From the NCBI RefSeq assembly GCF_013409365.1, contig NZ_JACCBA010000001.1, positions 5,580,001 to 5,644,000 of the forward strand: a stretch of 64,000 nt of DNA, read 5' to 3'. The position numbers and the translations under genes were made by a program. Origin of the DNA: Actinomadura luteofluorescens (GTDB lineage: Bacteria; Actinomycetota; Actinomycetes; Streptosporangiales; Streptosporangiaceae). This document shows, piece after piece, positions 55,362-64,000 of the stretch. The notes below the pieces were generated by a model that was not told the origin of the DNA, did no database searches, and saw only the letters and a program-made list of their open reading frames with translations. Each line of letters starts with the position of its first letter. Position 1 is the stretch's first letter.

Positions 55362-58014
55362 CGTCTACGCGCTGATGGCGCGATCGCAGGAGCTGCCCTA
55401 CGGGGAGGCCCGCACCGTCCTGATCGAGGACGCGCTGCGCCGCGCGGAGGCGGCCGGTGACGAGGTGCTGGCGTTCCACGTGCGGGTGAGGCTGACCGAC
55501 GCCTACCGGTACGGCGGCGAGCCCGTGAAGGCGTTCGCGACGTTCAGCCGCACGCTGGCCGACCACGACCGCGACCCCGTCCGGTTCGACGAGACGCACA
55601 GCCTGCTGTGGCAGATGAAGGCCGTGGTCAGCTCCCTGACCTCGTTCCCGCAGATCCCGCTGGACCGCGCCTACGCCGTCCTGGACGACATGGAGCGGCG
55701 CTACAAGGCGGGCGGGCACAGCCTCCAGGCGGAGTACCACTACCGCAACGTGGTGGCGCGGCACATCGGCGACGGTTCGGCGCACGAATGGTTCGTGAAG
55801 TGGCGCGCGGCCGAGCGGGACGAGCTGTCCGACTGCGAGGGCTGCGACCCGACCGGCATGGCCCGCCACCTCGTCGAGGCCGGACGGTACGAGGAGGCGT
55901 TCGAGATCGCCGCGCCCGTGCTGAGCGCGCGGCTGTCCTGCAACGAGCAGCCGCAGTCGATCCAGACGGCGCTGCTGCCGGTGTACCTGCGCACGGGCCG
56001 CCTGGAGGAGGCCGCCGGCGCGCACCGCCGCGCCTACCGGGTGCACCGGGCGCGCCTCGCCGACCTCGGCGACGTCGCCGAGCACCTGGAGTTCTGCGCG
56101 GCGACGGGCAACGGGGCGCGCGGGCTGGAGATCCTGCAGCGGCACCTCGGCTGGCTGGACCGGGCCCCGAGCGCGCACGCCGACATGGAGTTCTCCGCCG
56201 CGGCGGCCCTGCTGCTGCGGGTGGTGGAAGAGGCGGGCCACGGCGCGGCGACCGTCCGCCGCCCGGCGGCGGACGACCGCCCGGCGGCGGACGTGCCCCT
56301 GCCCGAGCTCCGCGCCGAGCTGGCCGAGCGCGCGACGGAGCTGGCGGCCCGGTTCGACGCCCGCAACGGCACGTCCCACCAGGGCGACAAGGTGCGCGGC
56401 ACGCTGGAGGCCGAGCCGGTCGTCGAGTTCCTGCCGCTGGCCGCCCACCACCGCCGCCCCGCGCCCGCGCCCGCCCCGCGGACCCCCTCCGCCGGCGCCC
56501 CGGCCGCCGCGGACGACCTCGCGTCCGTGGACGATCTCGGCGAGCTGCTCGACCTGGTCGAGCGGCGCCGCCAGGACGGCGACCTGCCCGGCATGCTGGC
56601 CGCCTTCCGGCGGTTCGACGCCGTCGCCGAGACCACCGAGCCGACGCCCTTCCAGAAGGCCCGCCGCCTCGACGGCCGCGGCGTCGAACTCGCCGTCGAG
56701 GGCGACGGGCAGGGCGCCGCGCGCTGCTGGGAGGAGGCGTCCCTGCTCTACGCGGAGCTGGGCGACGAGACCCGCCGGCACCGCGCGCTCGGCCGCCTCG
56801 GCGCGATGCGCGTCGACCTCGGCGACGAGGGCGGCATGGAGCAGCTGAACGCGTCCGCCGAGCACTTCTCCGCGCATCCCGGGGAGGACGGCGACGTCAC
56901 GGCCGCGCTGCTCCGCCTCGCCACCGCGCATCTCTCCCTGGACCGTCCGGACGAGGCCCTCGCCGCCCTGGACCGGGCCGACGCCGGCGACGCGCCCGAC
57001 CGCGCCGGCGAGCTGTGGTTCCTGCGGGGGCAGGCGCTCCTGCGGACCGGCGACACCGGCGGCGCGGTGGCGGCGCTGCGCCGCTCCGCCGACGAGGCGC
57101 GCGCCTCCGGCGAGCCGGAGACCGTCGCCTCGCCCGGCCTGCTGCTCGCCCGCACCCTGGCCCGCCAGGAGAACGGTCCGGACGAGGAGGTGTTCGCCCT
57201 GCTCGACGAGGTGATCGCCGTGCTGCCCCCGTCGCCGATGCGCGCGGCGGCGCACTGCGACCGCGGCCTGGCGCTCCTCGCCGCCGACCGGGCGGCGGAC
57301 GCCGCCGCCGACCTCGCCGAGGCCATCGCGGCCTGGACGGCGGAGGGCATGCACGAGCAGGCCGTCCACCTGCGCGTGGACCTCGCCGCCGCGTACCTTG
57401 CCGCGGGCCGCCACCTGGAGGCCGCCGAGACCGCCGAGGAGGCGCTGCCCGGCCTGGACGACGACGCCGCCCGGCGCTGCCGCCTGATCCTCGCGCACGC
57501 GCAGAAGGAGATGGGCGAGGAGGACGCCGCCGCGACGTTCGCCGCCCTCGCCGAGGACGCCGCGCGGGACGGCCGGCACGACGCCGTCGCGCACTTCCTG
57601 GAGGAGGCCGGGGGCGTCCTGACCGCCCTCGACAGGGACGCCCAGGCCGCGGCCCGGTTCGCCGAGGCGGCCGAGGCCGGCGAGAAGGCGGGCGACCCCT
57701 ACGCGGTGGTCCGCACCCGCCGCCGCGCCGCGATGTGCCTGCTGTGGAGCGGCGAAGCCGACGAGGCCGTCGCCGCCATGGACGCGGCCCGCGCGGCGCT
57801 GGCCGGGCTGCCCCCGGACAACGAGCCCGCCCGCGTCTGGGAGACCGCCCTCGTCTCCTACGACCAGGCCCGCGTCCTCGGCCAGGTCGGCCGCCTCTCC
57901 GAGGCCGCCGCCCACGCCGCTGCCGCCGCGGACGGCTTCAGCACCCTGGACGAGACCGACGCGGCCGAGGAGGCCGCCCGCCTCCACAAGGACCTGAAGG
58001 CGGCCCTCAACTGA
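55348..58014 (+). CDS. Large tetratricopeptide-repeat protein paired with the Hsp90 homologue
   Basis: 888 residues, mostly helical repeats of about 34 residues with TPR spacing (for example HYRNVVARHIGDGSAHEWF; RHLVEAGRYEEAFEIAAPVL; TALLPVYLRTGRLEEAAGAHRRAYRV; ELWFLRGQALLRTGDTGGAVAALRRSADEA; HCDRGLALLAADRAADAAADLAEAI). A Pro/Ala-rich linker near 365-395 separates two TPR blocks. No enzyme domain, signal peptide or membrane helix. It overlaps the Hsp90-like gene by 14 bases, so the products are made together and likely interact. The 3' end overlaps galK by 8 bases. Confidence 0.85.
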   Translation: MSTDDVYALMARSQELPYGEARTVLIEDALRRAEAAGDEVLAFHVRVRLTDAYRYGGEPVKAFATFSRTLADHDRDPVRFDETHSLLWQMKAVVSSLTSFPQIPLDRAYAVLDDMERRYKAGGHSLQAEYHYRNVVARHIGDGSAHEWFVKWRAAERDELSDCEGCDPTGMARHLVEAGRYEEAFEIAAPVLSARLSCNEQPQSIQTALLPVYLRTGRLEEAAGAHRRAYRVHRARLADLGDVAEHLEFCAATGNGARGLEILQRHLGWLDRAPSAHADMEFSAAAALLLRVVEEAGHGAATVRRPAADDRPAADVPLPELRAELAERATELAARFDARNGTSHQGDKVRGTLEAEPVVEFLPLAAHHRRPAPAPAPRTPSAGAPAAADDLASVDDLGELLDLVERRRQDGDLPGMLAAFRRFDAVAETTEPTPFQKARRLDGRGVELAVEGDGQGAARCWEEASLLYAELGDETRRHRALGRLGAMRVDLGDEGGMEQLNASAEHFSAHPGEDGDVTAALLRLATAHLSLDRPDEALAALDRADAGDAPDRAGELWFLRGQALLRTGDTGGAVAALRRSADEARASGEPETVASPGLLLARTLARQENGPDEEVFALLDEVIAVLPPSPMRAAAHCDRGLALLAADRAADAAADLAEAIAAWTAEGMHEQAVHLRVDLAAAYLAAGRHLEAAETAEEALPGLDDDAARRCRLILAHAQKEMGEEDAAATFAALAEDAARDGRHDAVAHFLEEAGGVLTALDRDAQAAARFAEAAEAGEKAGDPYAVVRTRRRAAMCLLWSGEADEAVAAMDAARAALAGLPPDNEPARVWETALVSYDQARVLGQVGRLSEAAAHAAAAADGFSTLDETDAAEEAARLHKDLKAALN

Positions 58015-59155
58015 CGCGGTGGGCGCCCTCGGAGGGGGGCGCCTCCAGGAACTCAGGGGGCGTCCAGCCGCGCCGGGCGTAGGCGGCCGTGATCGCGTCC
58101 CGCACCGTGGCGGCGCGAGCGGCCGGGGTGAGGACGATGGCGGAGCCGCCGAAGCCGCCGCCCACCATGCGGCCGCCCCGGGCGCCCGCGCGCACCGCGG
58201 CGTCGACGGTGGCGTCGGCCTCGGGCCAGGAGACCTCGAACTGGTCGCGCAGTGACAGGTGCGAGGCGTTCAGCATGGCGCCGAGCTCGGGGAGGGCGCC
58301 GGCGCGCAGCAGCCCGACGGCGGCCTCGACGCGGTGGTTCTCGGTGACGACGTGCTGGACGCGGCGGCGCAGTACGGGGTCGCGCAGCGCCGCGAGGGCG
58401 GCGGCGAGGTCCTTCACGTCCCGCAGGGCGCTCACGCCGAGGAGGGACGCGGCCTCCTCGCACTCCGCGCGGCGGCGCCCGTAGTCGCCGCCCGTCAGGG
58501 CGTGCGAGGCCCGCGTGTCGACCACCAGCAGGACCATGCCCGAGGCCGCCGGATCGAACGGGACCTGCGACGACAGCCCGCTGCGGCAGTCGAGCATCAG
58601 CGCGCGGCCGGGCGCGCACAGCAGCGACGCCGACTGGTCCATCAGGCCGCACGGCATGCCGACCTGCTCGTTCTCGGCGCGCTGCGCCAGCCGGGCCAGC
58701 GCGGGGCGGTCGATCTCCACGCCGTACAGGTCGCACAGCGCCAGCGCCGTCGCGCACTCCAGGGCGGCGGACGAGGACAGGCCCGCGCCCTGCGGGAGGT
58801 CGGAGTCGATCAGCAGGGACGCGCCGCCCGTGCCGTGCTCGCGCAGCACGCGCGCGACGCCGACCGGGTACGCGGCCCACTCCCGGTCGGCGGGCCAGTT
58901 CTCGGAGGCGACCGTCCCGCCGTCCACGGGCGCGGTGACGGCGGTGGCGGCCTGCAGCGAGCGGACCTCCACCACCCCGTCGTCGCGGCGGGCGGCGGCG
59001 ACCGAGACGCCGAGCGGGAGCGCGAACGGCAGCACGAAGCCGTCGTTGTAGTCGGTGTGCTCGCCGATCAGGTTGACCCGGCCGGGCGCGTGCCACACGC
59101 CCTCCGGGGCCCGCCCGAACGCCTCGGCGAAGCCCTCGCTGAGCGCGCCGGTCAT
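58007..59155 (-). CDS. galK: Galactokinase
   Basis: 382 residues of the GHMP kinase family. The galactokinase signature [19 protein letters not shown] lies near the N-terminus. The ATP-binding motif is [21 protein letters not shown], and the C-terminal [16 protein letters not shown] is present. It phosphorylates galactose at C1. The start overlaps the galE stop (ATGA). No galT is in the window, so the Leloir pathway must be completed elsewhere. Confidence 0.96.
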   Translation of the reverse strand: MTGALSEGFAEAFGRAPEGVWHAPGRVNLIGEHTDYNDGFVLPFALPLGVSVAAARRDDGVVEVRSLQAATAVTAPVDGGTVASENWPADREWAAYPVGVARVLREHGTGGASLLIDSDLPQGAGLSSSAALECATALALCDLYGVEIDRPALARLAQRAENEQVGMPCGLMDQSASLLCAPGRALMLDCRSGLSSQVPFDPAASGMVLLVVDTRASHALTGGDYGRRRAECEEAASLLGVSALRDVKDLAAALAALRDPVLRRRVQHVVTENHRVEAAVGLLRAGALPELGAMLNASHLSLRDQFEVSWPEADATVDAAVRAGARGGRMVGGGFGGSAIVLTPAARAATVRDAITAAYARRGWTPPEFLEAPPSEGAHRVS

Positions 59156-60105
59156 CGGGAGCGCAGGAAGGTCCACGCGTCGCCGACCATGGCGCGCAGG
59201 TCGCGCTCGGGCTTCCAGCCGAGCCGCGCCTGGATCTTCTCCGAGGAGGCGACCAGCACGGCCGGGTCGCCGGCGCGGCGCGGCGCCACCTCGGCGGGGA
59301 TGTCGCGGCCGGTGACCTCGCGGCAGACCTCGACGACCTCGCGGACGGAGTTGCCGGTGCCGCTGCCCAGGTTGAAGATCTCGTGGCGGCCGGGCTCGCA
59401 GGCGTCCAGCGCGAGCAGGTGGGCGCGGCCGAGGTCGGTCACGTGGATGTAGTCGCGGACGCAGGTGCCGTCCGGCGTCGGGTAGTCGTCGCCGAACATC
59501 TTCACGGCGTCGCCGCCGCCCTGCGCGATCCTCAGCACGTTCGGGATCAGGTGCGTCTCGACGGTGTGCCGCTCGCCGTGCCGCCCGTGCGCGCCGGCCA
59601 CGTTGAAGTACCGTAGCGACACCCCGCCGATGCCGTGCAGCCGCGCGTACTCGGCGAGGGCCGTGTCGATCGCCAGCTTGGACGCCCCGTAGGGGTTGGT
59701 CGGCCGGGTCGGGTCGGTCTCCAGGATCGGCGTCGACTCCGGCTCGCCGTAGGTCGCGGCGGTCGAGGAGAACACGATCCGGGGGACGCCCGCGACGCGC
59801 ATCGCCTCCAGCAGGGCGAGGGACTCGCCGAGGTTCTTGTCCCAGTACAGGCCGGGCTTCTCGACGGACTCGCCGACGAGCGACCGGGCCGCGAAGTGCA
59901 GCACGGCGCCGAACCCGGCGCCGCCGAGCACCTCCGCCGCCGCGTCGCGCAGCGTGCCGCGCACCAGCCGGGCGCCCTCGGGCACCGCGTCCGCGTGCCC
60001 GGTGGACAGGTCGTCCAGCACGACGACCTCGTGCCCCGCCTCCACCAGCAGAGCGGAGACGACGCTGCCGACGTAGCCGGCGCCTCCGGTGACGAGCAGC
60101 TTCAC
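59152..60105 (-). CDS. galE: UDP-glucose 4-epimerase
   Basis: 317 residues, extended short-chain dehydrogenase fold. The NAD-binding motif is [17 protein letters not shown], the catalytic Ser-Thr/Tyr-Lys appear in [13 protein letters not shown] and [12 protein letters not shown], and [15 protein letters not shown] is a GalE signature. It interconverts UDP-glucose and UDP-galactose for catabolism or envelope sugars. GGAGGT lies 6 bases before the ATG. First gene of galE-galK. Confidence 0.95.
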   Translation of the reverse strand: MKLLVTGGAGYVGSVVSALLVEAGHEVVVLDDLSTGHADAVPEGARLVRGTLRDAAAEVLGGAGFGAVLHFAARSLVGESVEKPGLYWDKNLGESLALLEAMRVAGVPRIVFSSTAATYGEPESTPILETDPTRPTNPYGASKLAIDTALAEYARLHGIGGVSLRYFNVAGAHGRHGERHTVETHLIPNVLRIAQGGGDAVKMFGDDYPTPDGTCVRDYIHVTDLGRAHLLALDACEPGRHEIFNLGSGTGNSVREVVEVCREVTGRDIPAEVAPRRAGDPAVLVASSEKIQARLGWKPERDLRAMVGDAWTFLRSR

Positions 60106-60205
60106 TGACGTACCTCCACGACGAGACTCTGGGACGGCGGGGGCGCGTCCAGGCTAGGGGGTCCGCCCAGGCTATCCGGAACGCCGAACGGGGAAGGCTG
60201 AACCC

Positions 60206-61219
60206 ATGGACCGGACGCCGTCCCGCCCGCCGGCGGGACCGGCGGGCGCGCTCGCCCGCCCCCTGGTGTGGCTGCTGTCGAGCTCGACCCACCTCGTCGT
60301 GCGGCTGTCGGGCGGCGACCCGGGCGCGCTGCGCGAGGAGATCACCGCCGAGCGGATGCGGGCGCTGGTCGCGCAGAACACGCAGCTCACCCCGGACGAG
60401 CGGGCACTGATCGGGGAGGTGTTCGCGGCGGGGGAGCGGCCGCTGCGCGAGGTCCTCGTCCCGCGCACCGAGGTGGAGTTCCTGGACGCCGCGCTCCCGC
60501 TGGCCGCCGCCGCGCGGATCGCCGCGGGCAGCCCGCACTCGCGCTTCCCCGTCTGCCGCGACTCCCACGACGAGGTGGTCGGCTTCGTGCACATCCGCGA
60601 CCTGCTGGCGCCCGCCCCGCCGGACGCGCCCGCCCGCGGCGGCGGCGCGGTGGGCGATCTGGTGCGTCCGGTGAAGTTCCTGCCGGCCTCGAAGCGGGTG
60701 CTGCCGGCGCTGTCGGAGATGCGCCGCGAGGGCTGCCACCTGGCGATCGTCATGGACGAGTACGGCGGCGTCGCCGGGATCGTCACGCTGGAGGACCTCC
60801 TGGAGGAGCTCATCGGCGACATCCGCGACGAATATGATGTCCAGGACGCGCAGGCACGGCGCCTGCACGGCGGGGTGGTCGAGGTCGACGGCCTGCTCAA
60901 CCTGGACGACTTCGCCGCCGAGACCGGCATCCGGCTGCCGGACGGGCCGTACGAGACGGTCGCCGGGCACATCATGGCGGCGCTGCGCCGCGTGCCCGCC
61001 GAGGGCGACTCGGTGGAGGCCGGCGGACGCCGGCTCGCGGTGGTCCGGATGGAGGGCCGGCGGGTGGCCCGCGTGCGCGTCATGCCGCGGGCGTCGCCGC
61101 AGGCCGCACCGGTGCCGCCCGGCACGCCGTCCGCGACCCCGCGGGCGGCGATCGGCGACGCCGCCGCCGGCCCCGGCACCCGGCAGGCCACCGGCGGCGA
61201 AGCCTCAAGCGACACCTGA
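60206..61219 (+). CDS. CNNM/CorC-type CBS-domain protein lacking most of the DUF21 membrane domain
   Basis: 337 residues. It starts with a fragment resembling the last helix of a DUF21 membrane domain (ARPLVWLLSSSTHLVVRLSG, about 17-36), then a CBS pair (about 75-205: VLVPRTEVEFLDAALPL ... VMDEYGGVAGIVTLEDLLEELIG) and a CorC_HlyC domain (RLHGGVVEVDGLLNLDDFAA ... TVAGHIMAALRRVP). Full-length relatives of about 430 residues have three to four more N-terminal helices, and there is no space for them upstream. It may be a natural short form or a decayed one. The role in relatives is Mg/Co homeostasis. Confidence 0.82.
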   Translation: MDRTPSRPPAGPAGALARPLVWLLSSSTHLVVRLSGGDPGALREEITAERMRALVAQNTQLTPDERALIGEVFAAGERPLREVLVPRTEVEFLDAALPLAAAARIAAGSPHSRFPVCRDSHDEVVGFVHIRDLLAPAPPDAPARGGGAVGDLVRPVKFLPASKRVLPALSEMRREGCHLAIVMDEYGGVAGIVTLEDLLEELIGDIRDEYDVQDAQARRLHGGVVEVDGLLNLDDFAAETGIRLPDGPYETVAGHIMAALRRVPAEGDSVEAGGRRLAVVRMEGRRVARVRVMPRASPQAAPVPPGTPSATPRAAIGDAAAGPGTRQATGGEASSDT

Positions 61220-61225
61220 GAGAAT
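61220..61225 (+). promoter_or_regulatory. Possible -10 box for leaderless trpS
   Basis: GAGAAT ends 6 bases before the GTG at 61232 and overlaps the end of the CNNM-like gene. There is no Shine-Dalgarno before the GTG or the later ATG (61238), which is compatible with a leaderless message. Confidence 0.35.
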
Positions 61226-61231
61226 CGGTCC

Positions 61232-62314
61232 GTGCACATGCCCGAAGCGCCCAGCCCCGAAGCGTCCGCCGGAACGGCCGCGGCACCGCCGCGCGTGCTG
61301 TCCGGCATCCAGCCCACCGCCGACTCGTTCCACCTCGGCAACTACCTGGGGGCGCTCCGGCAGTGGGTCTCGATGCAGGACACCCATGACGCCTTCTACT
61401 GCGTGGTGGACCTGCACGCGATCACCGTCGAGCACGACCCCGCGCTGCTGCGCCGCCGGACCAAGGTCGCCGTCGCCCAGCTCCTCGCGATGGGCCTGGA
61501 CCCCGAGCGCGCCACGGTGTTCGTGCAGAGCCACGTCCCCGAGCACGCCGAGCTGGCCTGGGTGCTCGGCTGCCTCACCGGCTTCGGCGAGGCCCAGCGG
61601 ATGACCCAGTTCAAGGACAAGTCGTCCAAGCAGGGCACGGGCGGGACGACCGTCGGGCTGTTCACCTACCCGGTCCTGCAGGCCGCCGACATCCTGCTCT
61701 ACTCGCCCGACCCCACCACCGAGGCCGGCCGGGCGATACGCGTCCCCGTCGGCGAGGACCAGCGGCAGCACCTGGAGCTGACCCGCACCCTCGCGCAGCG
61801 GTTCAACCACCGGTTCGGCGACACGTTCGTGCTGCCGGACGCGCACATCCCCGAGGGCGCCGCGAAGATCACCGACCTCCAGGAGCCGGAGGCCAAGATG
61901 AGCAAGTCGGCCTCCTCGCCGCAGGGGATCATCGACGTGCTGGAGGAGCCCGCACCGATGCGCAAGAAGATCATGCGCGCGGTCACCGACACCGGTTCCG
62001 AGGTCGTCTACGACGAGGAGAAGAAGGCCGGCGTCACCAACCTCCTGCGGATCTTCTCCGCGCTGGAGGGCACCTCCGTCCCCGACCTCGAGAGCCGGTA
62101 CGCGGGCTCGGGGTACGGGCAGTTCAAGAAGGACCTCGCGCAGGTCGTCCTCGACACGTTCACGCCGATCAGGGAGCGCACCCTCACGCTGCTGGAGGAC
62201 GAGGAGCGGCTCGACCGGGTGCTCGCCCTCGGCGCCGAGCGCGCGTCCAGGGTCGCCACCGCGACGATGGAGACCGTGCGCCAACGGGTGGGATTCGTGG
62301 GACGTGGTCGCTGA
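61232..62314 (+). CDS. trpS: Tryptophanyl-tRNA synthetase
   Basis: 360 residues. The class I signature is [11 protein letters not shown] (HIGH-equivalent) and [11 protein letters not shown] is the KMSKS loop. [10 protein letters not shown] and ADILLYSP...[15 protein letters not shown] are TrpRS-specific. It charges tRNA-Trp in the cytoplasm. The short N-terminal Ala/Pro extension makes the start uncertain between GTG 61232 and ATG 61238. Its end overlaps the LigT-like gene by 11 bases. Confidence 0.96.
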   Translation: MHMPEAPSPEASAGTAAAPPRVLSGIQPTADSFHLGNYLGALRQWVSMQDTHDAFYCVVDLHAITVEHDPALLRRRTKVAVAQLLAMGLDPERATVFVQSHVPEHAELAWVLGCLTGFGEAQRMTQFKDKSSKQGTGGTTVGLFTYPVLQAADILLYSPDPTTEAGRAIRVPVGEDQRQHLELTRTLAQRFNHRFGDTFVLPDAHIPEGAAKITDLQEPEAKMSKSASSPQGIIDVLEEPAPMRKKIMRAVTDTGSEVVYDEEKKAGVTNLLRIFSALEGTSVPDLESRYAGSGYGQFKKDLAQVVLDTFTPIRERTLTLLEDEERLDRVLALGAERASRVATATMETVRQRVGFVGRGR

Positions 62315-62957
62315 CGGCCCCGCTCCCGACGCAGCGGAGGGCCCTCGGAAGGCGCCCTCCGCCGCCGGGGGCGCGACCCCTGGCGAGGGCGGCGGCGTGC
62401 GCACGATCGGCGTCGCCATCCCCATTCCCGACCCGTACGGCGCGTTCCTGCAGGCCCGGCGCGCCTCGTTCGGCGACCCGCTCGCCCACGCGATCCCGAC
62501 GCACATCACGCTGCTGCCCCCGACCGAGGTCCCCGAGCCCGAGATCGACGCCATCGAGGCGCATCTGCGCGGCGTCGCGAGCACCGAGACCCCGTTCCCG
62601 ATCAGGCTGCGCGGCAGCGGAACGTTCCGGCCGGTTTCGCCGGTCGTCTTCGTGGCCCTCGCCGAGGGGATCGGCGGCTGCGAGCGGGTCCAGGCGAAGG
62701 TGCTGACGGGTCCGCTGGCTCGGCCGCTGCCGTTCCCGTACCACCCGCACGTCACCATCGCCCACCACCTCCCCGAGAGCGTCATGGACCAGGCGTTCAA
62801 GGAGCTCGCCGGCTACAGCGCCGACTTCGAGGCGTGGGGCTTCTCCTTGTACGAGCACGGGCAGGACGGCGTGTGGCGCCCGCAGTGCGACTTCATCTTC
62901 GGGGACGGCGCGGTGCCTTCGCCGGGCGGCAACCGCGGCGGGCCCGCGCCCCGATGA
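62304..62957 (+). CDS. 2'-5' RNA ligase / LigT-like phosphoesterase
   Basis: 217 residues from GTG 62304; a second GTG at 62397 ([13 protein letters not shown]) with GAGG upstream would give about 186 residues and fits the fold better. Both catalytic HxT motifs are visible: [10 protein letters not shown] and [10 protein letters not shown]. Members of the 2H phosphoesterase family ligate or cleave 2'-5' or cyclic phosphodiester bonds in RNA and nucleotides. Physiological substrates are usually unknown. Follows trpS, and precedes the YihY-like gene. Confidence 0.85.
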   Translation: MVADGPAPDAAEGPRKAPSAAGGATPGEGGGVRTIGVAIPIPDPYGAFLQARRASFGDPLAHAIPTHITLLPPTEVPEPEIDAIEAHLRGVASTETPFPIRLRGSGTFRPVSPVVFVALAEGIGGCERVQAKVLTGPLARPLPFPYHPHVTIAHHLPESVMDQAFKELAGYSADFEAWGFSLYEHGQDGVWRPQCDFIFGDGAVPSPGGNRGGPAPR

Positions 62958-63051
62958 ACGGATCCGGGGTGAGCGGCGCCACAAGACGCTGCGTTGACCG
63001 GATGATTACCGTCTGCGGCATCGAGTGACGCGCGTTGGGTACGTTGCGTGC

Positions 63052-64000
63052 ATGCGGCAGGTGATCGGCAGGGTCCAACGGCGGAGCGAGTCCCTGTTCG
63101 GCGACGGGAAGGCGCTGCTGCAACGTTCCCGGGAGCGGTCCCGGTGGTTCGACCACCAGGCGCGCGCGTTCGAGCGGTACCAGGAGCGCCGCGGCGACCG
63201 GCTCGCGGCCGCCCTCACCAGCTACGCGTTCCTGTCGTTCTTCCCGCTGATGGCGCTGGCGTACGCGCTGCTCGGCTACCTCGTCGGGGTCAGCGACGAG
63301 GCCCGCGCCTACTTCGTCCGGGCGATCAACTCGCAGCTGCCGGGGCTCGCCGGCCAGCTCGACGTCGAGCAGATCGCGCAGTCCAAGACCGCCGTCGGCG
63401 TCCTCGGGCTGGTCGCGCTGCTGTTCACCGGGATCGGCTGGGTGCAGGTCCTGCGCGAGTCCCTGCGCGACATCTGGGGCAACGAGCCGGGCGGCGGCGG
63501 CAACTTCTTCCTGAAGCGGCTCTGGGACGCGTCCGTGCTGGCGTTCCTCGGCCTGATCCTGATCTGCGGCATGGCGGTCACGACGGTCGCGACCTCCGCC
63601 ACCCACACCGTCCTCGGCTGGCTCGGCCTGGAGGACGTCCCCGGCGCCGGGACCGGGCTGCGGCTGCTGTCCCTCGCCTGCGCGATCTTCTTCGACACCG
63701 TGGTCTTCCTGGCCCTGTTCACCCGGCTGTCGGGCACCCGGGCGCCCTGGCGCCGGATCATCCGGGGCGCGCTGTTCGGCGCGGTCGGCTTCGAGATCCT
63801 CAAGCAGATCGCGGCGTTCCTGATCGGGCGGACGACGCAGAACCCCGTCTACGGCACGTTCGCGGTGCTGGTCGGGCTGATGGTGTGGATCAACATAGCG
63901 ACCCGGTTCGCCCTGTTCGTCGCCGCCTGGACGGCGACCCGCCGCGTCGTGCTCACCGCGGACGCCGCCAACCCGGAGAACAGCGCCGACCGCGCGGAGG
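63052..64000 (+). CDS. YihY/BrkB-family membrane protein (5' part, runs off the window)
   Basis: 316 codons are visible with no stop. A cytoplasmic N-terminus (RSRERSRWFDHQARAFERYQERRGD) is followed by about six transmembrane helices, including LAAALTSYAFLSFFPLMALAYALLGYLVG and the signature FLIGRTTQNPVYGTFAVLVGLMVWINIATRFALF. The UPF0761/YihY family has been called virulence factor BrkB or ribonuclease BN by mistake; its function is not settled. A -10-like TACGTT lies 6 bases before the ATG, and no ribosome site is seen, so it may be leaderless. Confidence 0.9.
   Translation, partial: MRQVIGRVQRRSESLFGDGKALLQRSRERSRWFDHQARAFERYQERRGDRLAAALTSYAFLSFFPLMALAYALLGYLVGVSDEARAYFVRAINSQLPGLAGQLDVEQIAQSKTAVGVLGLVALLFTGIGWVQVLRESLRDIWGNEPGGGGNFFLKRLWDASVLAFLGLILICGMAVTTVATSATHTVLGWLGLEDVPGAGTGLRLLSLACAIFFDTVVFLALFTRLSGTRAPWRRIIRGALFGAVGFEILKQIAAFLIGRTTQNPVYGTFAVLVGLMVWINIATRFALFVAAWTATRRVVLTADAANPENSADRAE

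Overview
The window is about 64 kb of very GC-rich, gene-dense bacterial chromosome. Third codon positions are G/C-saturated, GTG starts are common, and adjacent genes often overlap at ATGA or GTGA. The blocks sucCD / DUF6350 / purNH, folD / DUF3017 / icd / mdh and trpS / LigT-like / YihY are typical of actinomycetes. I infer a filamentous actinobacterium, plausibly Actinomadura or a relative in the Thermomonosporaceae or Streptosporangiales; the genus is a guess. I found no tRNA, rRNA, IS element, prophage or CRISPR array.

Layout. 1-5.8 kb: a partial gene end, a methyltransferase, and a coxS-coxL-coxM-coxG molybdenum hydroxylase cluster on the minus strand. The catalytic loop is of the 'form II' type, so CO is not an assured substrate. 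5.9-9.7 kb: a CHAP/peptidoglycan-binding protein coupled to a small acidic protein, a 31-residue membrane microprotein, a cysteine-dioxygenase-like protein, a lipoprotein, a TetR regulator and a small membrane protein. 9.7-13.2 kb: a PspC/LiaF-like protein divergent from a PspC-histidine kinase and its LuxR-type regulator, an envelope-stress module. 13.3-18.1 kb: a DUF4190/septum-formation protein, a class A beta-lactamase-like hydrolase, a hairpin-rich non-coding stretch, an SRPBCC protein, a PIG-L deacetylase and a nucleoside hydrolase. 18.2-20.2 kb: dhaKLM. 20.2-22.1 kb: an M4 protease with an emfourin-like inhibitor. 22.5-24.7 kb: pcrA.

24.8-38.9 kb is an accessory region of small regulator/enzyme pairs, many divergent: WYL/epoxide hydrolase, GlxA/cupin, TetR/tandem methyltransferase, AraC/MFS, TetR/GNAT. 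It ends in a TSUP transporter and a frameshifted GH15-like gene. 39.2-53.4 kb is core metabolism: sucCD, DUF6350, purN-purH, a GAP-family membrane protein, a ZTP-riboswitch-controlled folD, an FHA-LuxR protein, DUF3017, icd and mdh, separated by strong terminator hairpins. 53.6-58.0 kb is an Hsp90-like ATPase overlapping a large TPR protein. 58.0-60.1 kb is galE-galK. 60.2-64 kb is a shortened CNNM/CorC-type CBS protein, trpS, a LigT-like protein and the start of a YihY/BrkB membrane protein.

How the genes work together. sucCD, icd and mdh are TCA-cycle enzymes. purN, purH and folD share one-carbon and purine metabolism, and the ZTP riboswitch senses a shortage of the folate cofactor that PurN and PurH use. 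DhaK, DhaL and DhaM form a phosphotransferase relay. The most interesting candidates for under-described biology are the Hsp90-TPR pair, the leaderless CHAP/acidic-protein pair, the in-frame methyltransferase fusion with an internal ribosome site, and the hairpin array near 15.5 kb.
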